DNA of 35,433 nucleotides from an uncultured Anaerolineales bacterium (GCA_949319575.1 CASGHD010000041.1:1-35433), one strand, 5' to 3'; positions 7,641-16,828 are shown, counted from the first letter of the stretch. Translations and numbers: made by a program. The notes: generated from the letters alone by a model not told the origin.

Positions 7641-8531
7641 ATGAACCTGAATACTATCTGGAATTCTCTCGTTGAAGGTTTCTATCCGCTCGGGAACTCG
7701 GAAATGGAAAAGACCGCCAATGAGTTGGGGGTTGGAGATGGGTGGATTACCTGGCTTTGGGCAAGCTGGCTTTTCGCATCGGAGCCTTTCTCAACGGCTT
7801 CATTCATGCGGATCCGTCCTTATGGTTCGGCGCGCGTGATTGAAGCGCGCTTTGCAGAGGCGGCAAGACAGGGCATTCTGTCTGTCCATTCAGAGGGCGA
7901 ATATCAACGCGCAGAAAAAGGGAAACAGGTTGTAGATCAGATCGTTCAGTCTGCGGAAGAAGTGATTGCCCATCTTCAGCCCATCCCGCCTGCTGAGTTG
8001 CAAAAAATATTAAATTATACAAAGCGGCTTGTCGAAGCAACTCTTGATACGCCAGAACCGCCCTCCAGGTTTGCCATCCTGCGCTATCACAAAAACATAC
8101 ACATCGAACAGGACATGCCATTGCTCCGACTGCTTTTGCATCACGTTGGGTCGCTCGATCAATATCGCGGCGCGGCGCATATCGCTTCATGGGAAGCGTA
8201 CAACATCAAAGGCTACGAATGGAGCGCATTCACATCCATCTGGCGCAAGGAAGCGGACCCATTGGACGCGCTTCACGAGGAAATGGGATCGTCCGTTTTT
8301 ACGCGGGAGGAAATCCTGGAAGCGTTGCGCGATCTTGCGAAGCGCGGCTGGATCGAAGAAGAAATGGGCGTTTATAAATCCACTACGGAAGGCGGCAGAA
8401 TCCGACAGGAGGCGGAAGATATGACCGACCGCCTGTTCTTCGTTCCGTGGTTGTGTTTGAATGAATCCGAATTGGAGGGGTTGTCCAGTCTCGCAAGTCA
8501 ATTGCGGGATGGGTTGAAAAAAGGAGTCTGA
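7641..8531 (+). CDS. Winged-helix domain protein, SCO6745-like (copy 1)
   Basis: The product is 296 residues; GGAG lies upstream of the ATG. It is a soluble helical protein with a C-terminal MarR-like winged helix (about 215-275: FTREEILEALRDLAKRGWIEEE, then STTEGGRIRQEAE). The middle segment DQYRGAAHIASWEAYNIKGYE resembles the D-R-AAH-AW core of the SCO6745-type family known from actinobacteria. It is paralogous to the gene at 9896-10792, with the same N-terminus (MNL-IW) and the same tail (LNESELE-LSSLASQLRDGLK). One base separates it from the decarboxylase-like gene, so the two are probably translated together. The family is moderately sure; ligand and target are unknown. Confidence 0.68.
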   Translation: MNLNTIWNSLVEGFYPLGNSEMEKTANELGVGDGWITWLWASWLFASEPFSTASFMRIRPYGSARVIEARFAEAARQGILSVHSEGEYQRAEKGKQVVDQIVQSAEEVIAHLQPIPPAELQKILNYTKRLVEATLDTPEPPSRFAILRYHKNIHIEQDMPLLRLLLHHVGSLDQYRGAAHIASWEAYNIKGYEWSAFTSIWRKEADPLDALHEEMGSSVFTREEILEALRDLAKRGWIEEEMGVYKSTTEGGRIRQEAEDMTDRLFFVPWLCLNESELEGLSSLASQLRDGLKKGV

Positions 8532-8532
8532 A

Positions 8533-9243
8533 ATGAACTTCATCGAAAGCATGATCTTCGAACCCAAAGGCGGGATGTTCCGCGAGTTTGTGGGGCTCAC
8601 CACTCATTTTGAGCCCAAGGATGTCGCCTTGTATCGGCGCTTGTTGCCTGAGCAATTTGCAATGTCCAGCCAGCCTATCGTCGCAATCTTCCTCGCCGAT
8701 TACTTGCGAGTCTTTCCCTTCCCAATGACCCGCTACCAAGAATGGTCTGTATTGCTCAAAACTGAATGGAAGGGAGAAGCGGGTTGGTACTCAGCAACCA
8801 TGCCAGTTACGAGTTGGGTTCCAATGATTGGAGGGCAATATCTTGGTTTTCCGAAGTTCGTTATTGAAGAAATCTCTTTAAAGCAGAACGGGGAATCTTG
8901 CTCGGCTCGCGCCATATGCAAAGGCTCGACTCAACTAACACTTGAATATCATCAAGGTTTGACACGCCCACTCAACTCGTGGGAGAAGGAGCTGGTGGAG
9001 AACGAATCGTTCTTCAAGGGGAATACCCATCAATTAGTTCCACCAGGGCGGGGACCTCGGGCACAGAAGATCATTATCCGACATGTTGTTAATCCAAAGT
9101 GGTCGCCAGAAGCGGGAATGATCCGAATTGAATCGAACACGAGTGAGTCATGGAAAGGACTCATTCCTGATATAAGTGAGTTTCCTGGAACTTACAATCA
9201 TTTTGTTGGCGGTTTCAATCTGATTGCCGAGAAATTGAACTAA
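8533..9243 (+). CDS. Acetoacetate decarboxylase-like fold protein
   Basis: This soluble 236-residue protein has the length and motif order of the acetoacetate decarboxylase superfamily: MTRYQEWSVLL, then GWYSATMPVTSWVPMIGG, then GFPKFVIEEI. Lys108 in GFPKF aligns with the Schiff-base lysine of the Clostridium enzyme, whose neighbouring lysine is Phe here. The Clostridium enzyme decarboxylates acetoacetate, but many family members act on other oxo-acids or are not decarboxylases, so the substrate is open. The start has AAGGAG upstream and lies one base after the winged-helix stop, which suggests that the regulator-like protein and this enzyme work together. Confidence 0.65.
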   Translation: MNFIESMIFEPKGGMFREFVGLTTHFEPKDVALYRRLLPEQFAMSSQPIVAIFLADYLRVFPFPMTRYQEWSVLLKTEWKGEAGWYSATMPVTSWVPMIGGQYLGFPKFVIEEISLKQNGESCSARAICKGSTQLTLEYHQGLTRPLNSWEKELVENESFFKGNTHQLVPPGRGPRAQKIIIRHVVNPKWSPEAGMIRIESNTSESWKGLIPDISEFPGTYNHFVGGFNLIAEKLN

Positions 9244-9288
9244 CTGCATCATCATCTCGATTGAAACGAACCACAGGAATTCATTGTC

Positions 9289-9357
9289 TTGAGTCGGTCT
9301 GAGTTGGAAGAATTGTTGAGTCTCGCAAGTCAATTGCGGGATGGATTGATGAAATGA
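9289..9357 (+). pseudogene. Remnant: last 22 codons of a winged-helix gene
   Basis: The frame encodes LSRSELEELLSLASQLRDGL, then MK and a stop, matching the C-terminus of the winged-helix gene at 7641-8531 almost residue for residue. The rest of the gene is missing. The stop codon overlaps the ATG of the Nudix gene (ATGA), so the tail keeps the translational junction although its gene is gone. Confidence 0.75.
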
Positions 9358-9851
9358 TCAGCTTACTTGCACATTGGTCCACTGGTCCCGTCCGTCTTCG
9401 GTGGGTCCCGCAACCGAAGAAGTACTCGGAGCCGGTAACGGCCGTACATTGCTTTTGTTTTTGGGATGAACGGATCGTTCTGGTAGACGTGGCGGGGCGG
9501 GGCGTCTCTATTCCGGGAGGCCACATATTGACTGGTGAGAGCCTCCTCGATGGCCTGCAGCGAGAACTAGCCGAAGAGGCATGTATTACCGTGGATTCGC
9601 CAGCATTGCTCGGCGCGGTCGAGTGTGATCATTCGGAGAATCCTGCTTTTGGGCCGAGCCTGGGCTATCCGCGACTTGCCAGTCAATTGCTGTACGCGGG
9701 TACCGTGAACCGGATTCTGCCGTTTGCCGCAAAATATGAAACGTCGAGACGTATTTTCGTGCCGGCGTTGAAGTGTCCTGAGCAATTCAACGAATGGGAT
9801 GCGGTCATGCAGGCCGCATTCGATGGCGCTCTTGCCTGGATGGCTGGCTAA
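9354..9851 (+). CDS. Nudix hydrolase
   Basis: The product is 165 residues. The Nudix box is visible as GGHILTGE, then seven residues, then RELAEEACI (about 55-78), giving the Gx5Ex7REUxEE signature that binds the metal and hydrolyses a nucleoside diphosphate linked to another group. The usual Gly after the EE pair is Cys, a mild deviation. The substrate cannot be read from the sequence. The gene starts on the ATGA overlap with a winged-helix tail remnant and has no other clear ribosome-binding site, so translation may depend on reinitiation or on a weak internal site. Confidence 0.8.
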   Translation: MISLLAHWSTGPVRLRWVPQPKKYSEPVTAVHCFCFWDERIVLVDVAGRGVSIPGGHILTGESLLDGLQRELAEEACITVDSPALLGAVECDHSENPAFGPSLGYPRLASQLLYAGTVNRILPFAAKYETSRRIFVPALKCPEQFNEWDAVMQAAFDGALAWMAG

Positions 9852-9895
9852 CAATCCGATGGGTTGAAATCTGGAAGGCAAATAAGGAGCATGTG

Positions 9896-10792
9896 ATGAA
9901 CCTGAAATCTATCTGGTCTGCGCTCGAAGATGTGTACGATGTGCTCGGCGGCTATGGCTTCGCGGCAATGGATAAAGCCGCCACGGAGATGGAACTCAAG
10001 CCTGATTGGTCAACCTGGCTTTTTGCCATCTGGCTCTTCGGCTCGGAACCCATCACGACCGCGAATTTCATGCGGATTTTCCCGTATGGGCTGGCTCGCC
10101 TGAATGATGAGCGCTTTGCCTCTGCGGTTCAGCATGGATATTTGATTTCGGATGGAAAAAACGGGTGCACCCCCACCGAGTTTGGGATGAAAGCGGCTCA
10201 TAAAGTTTGGCGCGCAGCGGGCGATTCGCTGGCGTCTTTGAAGCCGATGCCCGAAACGCAAATGGAAAAGGCATTTGATTATCTCGCGCGGATTGGCGAA
10301 GCCGCGCTGTCGGCGCCCGAGCCTCCGTCCCACTACGTCATGTCTCACAAGCGCGAAAATTACAAACTCTTTCCAATCCTGTATCCGTTGGAAAGATTCA
10401 TTGTTCTCTTCGGCGAATTAGCCGCCTATCGCGATGATATGTATGTTGCAACGTGGGGAGCGCATGGAGTCGCAGGTCACGCGTGGGAGATACTCGACTT
10501 TCTCTCGAACAGTGATGCAATAACGTTTGAAGACCTGCACAAAAAACTTAGCCGCCGCGGCGTGACGGAGGAAGTCCATGCGGGGGACGTGAGGGAACTC
10601 ATCGAGCGCGGGTGGGCAGAGGAAAACTCAGGCGTGGTCAAAGCCACCGAGGCGGGCAAGCAGGTTCGGGCGGAGGTCGAAGCGGAGACGGAACGTCTCT
10701 TCTTCGCGCCGTGGTCGAGTCTGAATGAATCAGAACTGGAAGAGTTATCAAATCTCGCAAATCAATTGCGGGACAAATTAAAAGGAGTATAA
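9896..10792 (+). CDS. Winged-helix domain protein, SCO6745-like (copy 2)
   Basis: The product is 298 residues; the ATG at 9896 has AAGGAG seven bases upstream, and a longer in-frame start at 9794 would overlap the Nudix gene. It is a paralogue of the 7641 gene with the same layout: MNLKSIWSALEDVYDVLGG, WSTWLFAIWLFGSEPITTANF, the core AAYRDDMYVATWGAHGVAGH and a C-terminal winged helix (about 205-275) ending in LNESELEELSNLANQLRDKLKG. Two bases separate it from the zinc-ribbon/DinB gene, so the pair is an operon. It may regulate or modify the action of its partner, but no ligand is known. Confidence 0.68.
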   Translation: MNLKSIWSALEDVYDVLGGYGFAAMDKAATEMELKPDWSTWLFAIWLFGSEPITTANFMRIFPYGLARLNDERFASAVQHGYLISDGKNGCTPTEFGMKAAHKVWRAAGDSLASLKPMPETQMEKAFDYLARIGEAALSAPEPPSHYVMSHKRENYKLFPILYPLERFIVLFGELAAYRDDMYVATWGAHGVAGHAWEILDFLSNSDAITFEDLHKKLSRRGVTEEVHAGDVRELIERGWAEENSGVVKATEAGKQVRAEVEAETERLFFAPWSSLNESELEELSNLANQLRDKLKGV

Positions 10793-10794
10793 CC

Positions 10795-11661
10795 ATGCAA
10801 AATTCACAATGGTCAGACACCCTCGTTCAACTTCTCTCCCTCGCCCTGCGGCTGGAGAGCGAGGGGCAATACGACATCGCCAAGCTCGCCCGCGCCCAGG
10901 CGGACGCAATCTCCCGCCGCGCCGCGTGGGAATTGAACCTGCCCAACGATAAGGAGACTCTTGCCAGCGACATCGAACGCATCGCCGCTGCGTTGGATGA
11001 CGCCGACTTGCAGTCCGCCTTCCGCGCAGGCGCCTCCGCCCTGACCTCGGGGCGGGTTCCGCTCATCGAGCAGACTCCACACCCCTACGTCTGCCGCACC
11101 TGCGGACATCTGGCTCTCACCAATGCTCCCAAAAAATGTCCAACCTGCGGCGCGTGGGGCGAGACCTTCCAATGGTTCCCGCCCGTCTACTGGCTCGAAG
11201 CGCTCGACCCCGCCGAAGCGTTGGAACAACTGCGTAAGACTCCGCTCGAAGTCGCCGCGCTGATCGAAGGTCTGAGCGAAGATGCGATGACGCGTCCCGC
11301 CCCAGACGGCGGCTGGGCGATCCGCAACGTCGTCTCGCATTTGCGCGACGCGCAGGGCGTGCTTGATTTTCGCATTGACCTGTTCCTCAAAGAGAAAAAT
11401 CCCGTGCTGGAGATGAAGCAAGTCTGGACATGGGCAAAGGACGAGAGCGAACGTCCGCCCTCCACGCGCGAGATATTCGAGACGTATCTATCCACGCGTC
11501 GCGAGGTGATCGCCAAACTCGAAACCATCCCCCTCGCCGATTGGTGGCGCACGGGACGTCACGAAGAGTTTGGGGTTGTATCCATCAAGCAACAGGCCAG
11601 TTATTTCGCGGCTCACGAGTTGACGCATTTGCCGCAGATCGAAAGGCTTATAAACGGATAA
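10795..11661 (+). CDS. Zinc-ribbon and DinB-type four-helix metalloprotein
   Basis: The product is 288 residues in three parts: an N-terminal helical segment (1-90) resembling the start of rubrerythrin-like proteins, a rubredoxin-type knuckle with C100-x2-C103 and C115-x2-C118, and a C-terminal DinB fold (about 135-288) with the usual metal triad, His182 in VVSHLRD and His274/His278 in AAHELTH. DinB-type proteins include thiol-dependent S-transferases and other metal enzymes; which reaction applies here is unknown. Fusion to a rubredoxin-like ribbon suggests a redox or metal-handling role. It is translationally coupled to the upstream winged-helix gene. Confidence 0.78.
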   Translation: MQNSQWSDTLVQLLSLALRLESEGQYDIAKLARAQADAISRRAAWELNLPNDKETLASDIERIAAALDDADLQSAFRAGASALTSGRVPLIEQTPHPYVCRTCGHLALTNAPKKCPTCGAWGETFQWFPPVYWLEALDPAEALEQLRKTPLEVAALIEGLSEDAMTRPAPDGGWAIRNVVSHLRDAQGVLDFRIDLFLKEKNPVLEMKQVWTWAKDESERPPSTREIFETYLSTRREVIAKLETIPLADWWRTGRHEEFGVVSIKQQASYFAAHELTHLPQIERLING

Positions 11662-11666
11662 TCGTT

Positions 11667-11972
11667 ATGGAACATTGGTATTCCAAATCCCTCGGTGATG
11701 GGGTGTGGGCGCCGACTGCCCGCGTGGAAATTGAAAACCTCTTTCAGCCGTCCTTCGAGTCGGCGGGCATGCCGAATGACATGGCGGTCTTCATGCGCGA
11801 AGAGGAGGGACAATTGCACTGCGAATGGATCGCGTATTTTTCACCCGCGGCGGAGCAGATTGCCAAGGCGGCGGACGCGCGTCCGTGCAATCGTCCCGCG
11901 CGATTGGGATTAAGTTTGCTGGCGGGGAATGAAGATTGTTGGTCGGAATTATTTTCAGATGAAGGTGTGTGA
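11667..11972 (+). CDS. Small hypothetical protein
   Basis: The product is 101 residues, acidic, with no signal peptide or membrane segment. The ATG at 11667 lies five bases after the DinB stop codon, so it probably belongs to the same transcript, although a clear ribosome-binding site is not visible. It reads MEHWYSKSLGDGVWAPTARV at the start and EEGQLHCEWIAYFSPAAEQI in the middle. I recognise no family and infer only that it may act with the DinB-like protein. Confidence 0.6.
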   Translation: MEHWYSKSLGDGVWAPTARVEIENLFQPSFESAGMPNDMAVFMREEEGQLHCEWIAYFSPAAEQIAKAADARPCNRPARLGLSLLAGNEDCWSELFSDEGV

Positions 11973-11986
11973 AAGACATTCATTCG

Positions 11987-12051
11987 TAGGTCAGGCTTTT
12001 AGCCTGACATTCTCATGACTCGATCAATTTAGCGGGTTGAAAACCCGCCCT
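11987..12051. repeat. Two short hairpins of dispersed-repeat type
   Basis: The gap holds GTCAGGCT-TTT-AGCCTGAC (11990-12008) and GCGGGTT-GAA-AACCCGC (12032-12048), both perfect stems, in a noncoding stretch. They look like a paired dispersed repeat and could fold in the mRNA; neither is followed by a T run. Confidence 0.6.
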
Positions 12052-12084
12052 ACAAACACCCTCACAATGAACTAATTCTTTTCC

Positions 12085-12114
12085 AAAAAGAGTGATGTAA
12101 CAATCACTCTTTTT
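12085..12114 (+). terminator. Rho-independent terminator upstream of nar operon 1
   Basis: The stem AAAAAGAGTGAT / ATCACTCTTTTT with a six-base loop and a following T run is a textbook terminator and, by symmetry, bidirectional. It closes the preceding cluster. Its flanks (GAG...CTCTTTTTTCATTC) match the elements at 2483 and 19908. Confidence 0.8.
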
Positions 12115-12115
12115 T

Positions 12116-12180
12116 CATTCCAAAGGCGGGATGGGGGAGGATGGGATTACGGAGCGATTCCAAGTATCCTGCAACTACAT
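12116..12180 (+). promoter_or_regulatory. Copy 2 of the shared upstream module, ahead of nar operon 1
   Basis: CATTC (12116-12120), GGGATTAC (from 12143) and TTCCAAGTATCC (from 12158) follow the terminator in the same order as at 2512 and 19945. The spacing between the GGGAT and AAGTA blocks is 14 bases here, five shorter than in the other copies. It is the likely control region of operon 1, but I cannot assign -35/-10 boxes with confidence. Confidence 0.35.
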
Positions 12181-12204
12181 CTTGTTTCATTTTTGAATAC
12201 GTGC

Positions 12205-12615
12205 ATGTCAAAGTCGCGCATCCTATTGATCAGTTCACAGCAACTCTTCGGCGAAAGCATGGAGGTGATTTTACGCGCCGACAGCGACATTGAACTGATT
12301 GGTCCATGGAATTTGAACGAAAAGGATATCTGCAATCGTTTGCTTGAAGAACGCCCGACTGTCGTGGTCATTGCCGACGAGAACCTGCAAAGCGAAACGG
12401 CGGCAGAGCTGACAAAGTCGATCATTGAAAAATATCCGGAAATATCAGTGATCCGCACCGCATTAAACGACAACACTTTTCGGATCGTTTCCACGCACAC
12501 CCTGCCTGCCCGTGGCGATCATCTACTTGAAACAATCCATCGTTGTATCGCCCGAACACAGACAGCAGGCAGGTCAGATGATTCAGAAAATAGTCAGGAG
12601 TCGGTGAACCTATGA
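12205..12615 (+). CDS. Atypical receiver-like protein, first gene of nar operon 1
   Basis: The product is 136 residues from the ATG at 12205; no strong ribosome-binding site is visible and a TTG lies at 12193. It follows the fold of a NarL-type receiver (RILLISSQQLFGESMEVIL, ERPTVVVIADENL, YPEISVIRT, HLLETIHRCI) but has no output domain. The acidic pair that binds magnesium is replaced by Ser-Ser, the phospho-acceptor region reads IADEN, and the conserved lysine is missing. Phosphorylation is therefore doubtful and the protein may be a pseudo-receiver that binds a partner. It is a clear paralogue of the gene at 20155, sharing LFGES and the segment ELIGPW-LNE. The stop overlaps the cytochrome start (ATGA), so it is translated with the respiratory genes. 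Confidence 0.72.
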   Translation: MSKSRILLISSQQLFGESMEVILRADSDIELIGPWNLNEKDICNRLLEERPTVVVIADENLQSETAAELTKSIIEKYPEISVIRTALNDNTFRIVSTHTLPARGDHLLETIHRCIARTQTAGRSDDSENSQESVNL

Positions 12616-13190
12616 ATACTAGAAGTGGTAAGTTTCAGAAGCGAATAGCGCCCTTGCTTATTTCGTTCCTTATGTTTTTACTATTTGGATGCGTCCAAAA
12701 CTCTCAACACGAGCCTCCTCAACCAGCTTCCGTTCAGGCAATTGCGGAGGGGAATATCGAAAACGGGCGAAAGTTGTTCATGGGTTATAAACATTTCGAA
12801 AATGAGGGCCCGCCTTGCATGGGATGTCATAACTTGGGCGAATATGGAATTCTCGGCGGCGGGGCATTGGGACCCGACCTGACAAACGTATCGAGCGAAC
12901 GGAACGATATTGAGCTTGCCTCGGTACTCTCCAATAACCGATGGACCAAATCGCCCGTGATGGAGCCTATTTACAGTCAACATCCGCTGACGGAAAGCGA
13001 ACAGGCGGATTTGATCGCTTTCATGAAATCCTCCGCCGGGGAGCCGCAGGCAGACAAAGAGTGGTTGGTGCTGGGCATCAGTATTCTCGCAACCATTGGC
13101 GCGGCGATCGTGATCGGATTTGTGTATCGGAATCGTCTGCGAAGAATCCGCGCGACGATGGTTGAGGAAGCGGAAAAGGAGTTGTTATGA
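12612..13190 (+). CDS. Membrane-anchored mono-haem cytochrome c of nar operon 1
   Basis: The product is 192 residues. It has a lipoprotein signal peptide with lipobox LLFGC, a single haem motif CMGCH (about residue 70), a possible axial methionine in [20 protein letters not shown], and a C-terminal membrane helix (about 154-172) followed by a basic tail. It should sit on the outer face of the membrane and pass electrons to or from the NarI subunit, as the NarC cytochrome does in the Thermus nar operon. It corresponds to the second domain only of the cytochrome in operon 2. Both ends overlap neighbouring genes by ATGA. Confidence 0.85.
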   Translation: MNTRSGKFQKRIAPLLISFLMFLLFGCVQNSQHEPPQPASVQAIAEGNIENGRKLFMGYKHFENEGPPCMGCHNLGEYGILGGGALGPDLTNVSSERNDIELASVLSNNRWTKSPVMEPIYSQHPLTESEQADLIAFMKSSAGEPQADKEWLVLGISILATIGAAIVIGFVYRNRLRRIRATMVEEAEKELL

Positions 13191-16100
13191 ACTGGATCAA
13201 AGAAATTTCGAACCCGCAAGCGCGGCAGTGGGAGGAGTTTTATCGCAACCGCTGGCAGCATGACCGCGTGGTACGAAGCACGCACGGCGTGAACTGCACA
13301 GGCAGTTGCTCGTGGATGATCTATGTGAAGGACGGCATTGTCACCTGGGAGATGCAGGCGTTGGATTATCCCATCTTACAGCCTGGCATCCCGCCGTATG
13401 AGCCGCGCGGTTGCCAGCGTGGGATTTCGTTCTCGTGGTATCAGTACAGCCCAATCCGCGTTAAGTATCCGTACATGCGCGGCGTGTTGATGGACCTGTA
13501 CCAAAAAGCCAAAGAGGAGCACAAAGATCCCGTCGAAGCGTGGGCAGCCGTCGTTGAGAATGAAGCGGGGCGCAAGTCCTTTCATCAGGCGCGCGGCAAA
13601 GGCGGATTCCGCCGCGTCAAGTGGGAAGAAGCGTTGGAAGTCATCGCCGCATCCACGATCTACACGATCAAAAAATATGGACCCGACCGCATCATCGGAT
13701 TCTCGCCGATCCCCGCCATGTCTATGTTGAGTTATGCGGGCGGAAGCCGCTTCCTGCAAATGCTGGGCGGCGTGAGCATGAGTTTTTACGATTGGTACAG
13801 CGACCTGCCGCCCGCCAGCCCCGAAGTGTGGGGCGAGCAAACGGATGTGGCGGAGAGCGCGGACTGGTACAACTCGAAGTTCATCGCGTCGGTGGGATCG
13901 AACATGAGCATGACGCGCACGCCCGATGTGCATTTCGCGGCGGAAGCGCGGCACAATGGCACGAAGTTGGTTGTGTTCGCGCCAGACTTTAGCCAGGTGG
14001 CGAAGTATGCCGATTGGTGGGTGCCGATCAACGCGGGGCAGGACGGCGCGTTTTGGATGGCGGTCAACCACGTCATCATGAACGAGTTCCATTATAAAAA
14101 TCCGACGCCGTACTTTTTAGAGTACCTGAAAAAATATTCCGACGCGCCGTTCCTCGTTGAACTCAACGAAGTGGACGGGAACTATGTGCCGGGGCGAATG
14201 ATCCGCGCCGCGCACGTGGAACGCACGCGCAACGTGGAAAACGGCGAATGGAAATTTTTGGTGTGGGATGAGATCAGCGACGCGCCGCGAATGCCGCAGG
14301 GCAGTTTGGGTTTCCGCTGGCAACAGCAAAAAGGACAATGGAATCTGGAGCCGAAAGACGGTCTGGATGGAAGCGAGATACGTCCGCAACTTACGTTCTT
14401 CAGTGAATCGAGTGAGCAACTTTCTGTTTCATTTGCGGAGTTCGGCGAAGGCAAAACCTTTCAGCGCAATATGCCTGTGCGTTACATCGAAACCAACGAA
14501 GGCAAAAAAGCGGTCGTCACAATTTACGATCTGTTGATGGCGCAATACGGCGTGGGTCGCGGACTTGAGGGCGATTACCCCGCCGACTACGACGATGAAA
14601 ATTTATCATACACGCCTGCCTGGCAGGAACGCTACACAGGCATTGACCGCCAAACCGTAATTCAATTTGCGCGCGAGTGGGCGATCACCGCCGAAAAGAC
14701 CGAAGGCAAATGCACGGTCATCATCGGCGCGGGCGTCAACCATTGGTATCACAACAATTTAATTTATCGCGCCTGCATCGGCGCGTTGATGCTCACGGGT
14801 TGCGTCGGTCGTAACGGCGGCGGATTGAATCATTATGTCGGTCAGGAAAAACTCGCTCCGATGGCGCCGTGGGCTTCGATCGCGTTTGCACTGGATTGGC
14901 AAAAGCCGCCGCGCCAAATGAACACGCCTTCGTTCCATTACGTCAACACCGATCAATGGCGATATGAACTCGCTCATACCGACCCTCAGCCTGTTTCTCG
15001 ACCTGAGGGTGAGCGCCACCGTGAAATGACTCAAGACCACACGCTTGACGCGAACATCCGCGCGGTGCGCATGGGATGGCTTCCGTCGTATCCGCAGTTC
15101 AACGTCAGCTCGCTGGAAATCGTCAAGATGGCGGAGCAGGCTGGGGCGAAGTCGGACGCGGAAATTCGTCAGTGGGTGGTGGATCAATTGAAGTCGGGCA
15201 AACTTAAGTTTGCCGTACAAGACCCAGACGCTCCCGAAAATTGGCCCCGCTTATGGTTCATCTGGCGCGGCAATGCGTTGAACGCCAGCGCGAAGGGACA
15301 GGAGTATTTCTTCAAACATTATCTCGGCACGCACCATCAACTCATTTCGGAGGAAGTGGATAAGAGCAATTTCAAAGAAGTGACGTATCGCGACGAAGCA
15401 CCCGAAGGAAAATTGGACCTGGTGGTGGACATCAACTTCCGCATGGATACTTCGGCGTTGTATTCGGATATTGTTCTGCCGACCGCGAGTTGGTATGAAA
15501 AGGATGATTTGAACACAACCGACATGCACTCGTTCATTCATCCGTTGTCTGCCGCTGTGCCGCCCTCATGGGAATCGAAAACCGATTGGGATATTTTCAA
15601 AATTCTGGCGGGCAAGATCAGCGAACTGGCAGAGACTCATTTACCTGAACCCGTGCGCGATCTGGTTGCGATGCCGCTTCAACATGATACGCCCGCTGAG
15701 ATGGCGCAACCGCACATCCGCGATTGGGGCAAGGGCGAATGTGAACCCATCCCTGGCGTGACCATGCCAAACTTCGTGTTGACCGAACGCGATTACGTCA
15801 ACTTGGGCAAACGATTTATTTCGCTTGGACCAAAGGTGCAAAAGGAAGGTCTCGCCATTCACGGCATCCATTGGAATGCGGATGACCTGTATCAAGAATT
15901 GTTGGATAGCAAGCCGACGACTTCATGGAACGGTCAGACCTATCCTTCGCTTGCCGTTGCGCGCGATACGGCGAATGTTATTTTACATCTCGCGCCCGAA
16001 ACAAACGGCGAAGTGGCATACCGCGCCTTCCAAGCCGAAGAAGAACGCATGGGACTCAAACTCACCGACCTCGCCGAACCGACGCGCGCCTCGCGTGTGT

Positions 16101-16819
16101 CGTTCAACGACTTGACTCAACAGCCGCGCCGCTTGCTCAACAGTCCCATTTGGTCGGGCATTATGACCGATGGAAGACCGTACTCCGCTTACACCCTCAA
16201 CGTGGATCGACTCGTCCCGTGGCGCACATTGACAGGACGCCAGCATTTTTATTTGGATCACGAAGGCTATCTGGCGCATGGCGAACATTTGCCAACGTAC
16301 AAGCCGCGACCCGATCATATCGCTTTCGACGATTTGGATAAGAGTCACAGCGAAGGCAAGACCGTGAAATTAAATTACCTCACGCCTCACGCCAAGTGGC
16401 ACATCCACTCGAACTATTTCGATAACGACCGCATGTTGACTCTCTCACGCGGACTCGAACCGCTCTGGATCAGCGAGCAGGATGCGAAAACCATCGGCAT
16501 CGTGGATAACGATTGGGTGGAGGCGTACAACGATCACGGCACGACCGTCACACGCGCCATCGTCAGCGCGCGCATCCCTTCGGGAATCTGCTTCATCTAT
16601 CACGCGCCCGAGCGAACCGTGAGCGTGCCAAAGTCTCCGATGCGCGGCAACAAACGCGCGGGCGGACACAACAGCCCCACGCGCATCCGCCTCAAATCCA
16701 TGTTGATGGTCGGCGGCTACGGTCAATTCACCTACGGCTTCAATTATTGGGGTCCGACGGGAGTGAACCGCGACACGTTTATTTTGGTGCGCAAGTTGCC
16801 TGGCGAGCCAGAGTTTTAG
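13187..16819 (+). CDS. narG: Nar-type nitrate reductase/nitrite oxidoreductase, alpha subunit (operon 1)
   Basis: This molybdenum catalytic subunit is 1210 residues, close to the roughly 1250 of E. coli NarG. The FS0 cluster ligands His33, Cys37, Cys41 and Cys76 keep the H-x3-C-x3-C-x34-C spacing, and the Mo-coordinating aspartate is in [12 protein letters not shown] (Asp220). There is no twin-arginine motif, so the enzyme should face the cytoplasm. It works with NarH and NarI, and NarJ assembles it. Nar-type enzymes reduce nitrate to nitrite, but close relatives in Nitrobacter and Nitrolancea oxidise nitrite, so direction is not proved. An insert of about five residues relative to the operon 2 copy (near 14983-15009) includes the inverted repeat CCCTCAG/CTGAGGG. 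The start overlaps the cytochrome stop. Confidence 0.93.
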   Translation: MNWIKEISNPQARQWEEFYRNRWQHDRVVRSTHGVNCTGSCSWMIYVKDGIVTWEMQALDYPILQPGIPPYEPRGCQRGISFSWYQYSPIRVKYPYMRGVLMDLYQKAKEEHKDPVEAWAAVVENEAGRKSFHQARGKGGFRRVKWEEALEVIAASTIYTIKKYGPDRIIGFSPIPAMSMLSYAGGSRFLQMLGGVSMSFYDWYSDLPPASPEVWGEQTDVAESADWYNSKFIASVGSNMSMTRTPDVHFAAEARHNGTKLVVFAPDFSQVAKYADWWVPINAGQDGAFWMAVNHVIMNEFHYKNPTPYFLEYLKKYSDAPFLVELNEVDGNYVPGRMIRAAHVERTRNVENGEWKFLVWDEISDAPRMPQGSLGFRWQQQKGQWNLEPKDGLDGSEIRPQLTFFSESSEQLSVSFAEFGEGKTFQRNMPVRYIETNEGKKAVVTIYDLLMAQYGVGRGLEGDYPADYDDENLSYTPAWQERYTGIDRQTVIQFAREWAITAEKTEGKCTVIIGAGVNHWYHNNLIYRACIGALMLTGCVGRNGGGLNHYVGQEKLAPMAPWASIAFALDWQKPPRQMNTPSFHYVNTDQWRYELAHTDPQPVSRPEGERHREMTQDHTLDANIRAVRMGWLPSYPQFNVSSLEIVKMAEQAGAKSDAEIRQWVVDQLKSGKLKFAVQDPDAPENWPRLWFIWRGNALNASAKGQEYFFKHYLGTHHQLISEEVDKSNFKEVTYRDEAPEGKLDLVVDINFRMDTSALYSDIVLPTASWYEKDDLNTTDMHSFIHPLSAAVPPSWESKTDWDIFKILAGKISELAETHLPEPVRDLVAMPLQHDTPAEMAQPHIRDWGKGECEPIPGVTMPNFVLTERDYVNLGKRFISLGPKVQKEGLAIHGIHWNADDLYQELLDSKPTTSWNGQTYPSLAVARDTANVILHLAPETNGEVAYRAFQAEEERMGLKLTDLAEPTRASRVSFNDLTQQPRRLLNSPIWSGIMTDGRPYSAYTLNVDRLVPWRTLTGRQHFYLDHEGYLAHGEHLPTYKPRPDHIAFDDLDKSHSEGKTVKLNYLTPHAKWHIHSNYFDNDRMLTLSRGLEPLWISEQDAKTIGIVDNDWVEAYNDHGTTVTRAIVSARIPSGICFIYHAPERTVSVPKSPMRGNKRAGGHNSPTRIRLKSMLMVGGYGQFTYGFNYWGPTGVNRDTFILVRKLPGEPEF

Positions 16820-16828
16820 ATAAACGCA

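Noticed and set aside
12116-12204. NarL heptamer sites before operon 1
   Set aside because: Sequences such as TACATCT differ from the known TACYYMT consensus, and no paired sites were found by eye.
14983-15009. CCCTCAG/CTGAGGG inverted repeat inside narG of operon 1 as an inserted element
   Set aside because: Only about five extra residues are present relative to copy 2, and the repeat is too short to distinguish from chance.
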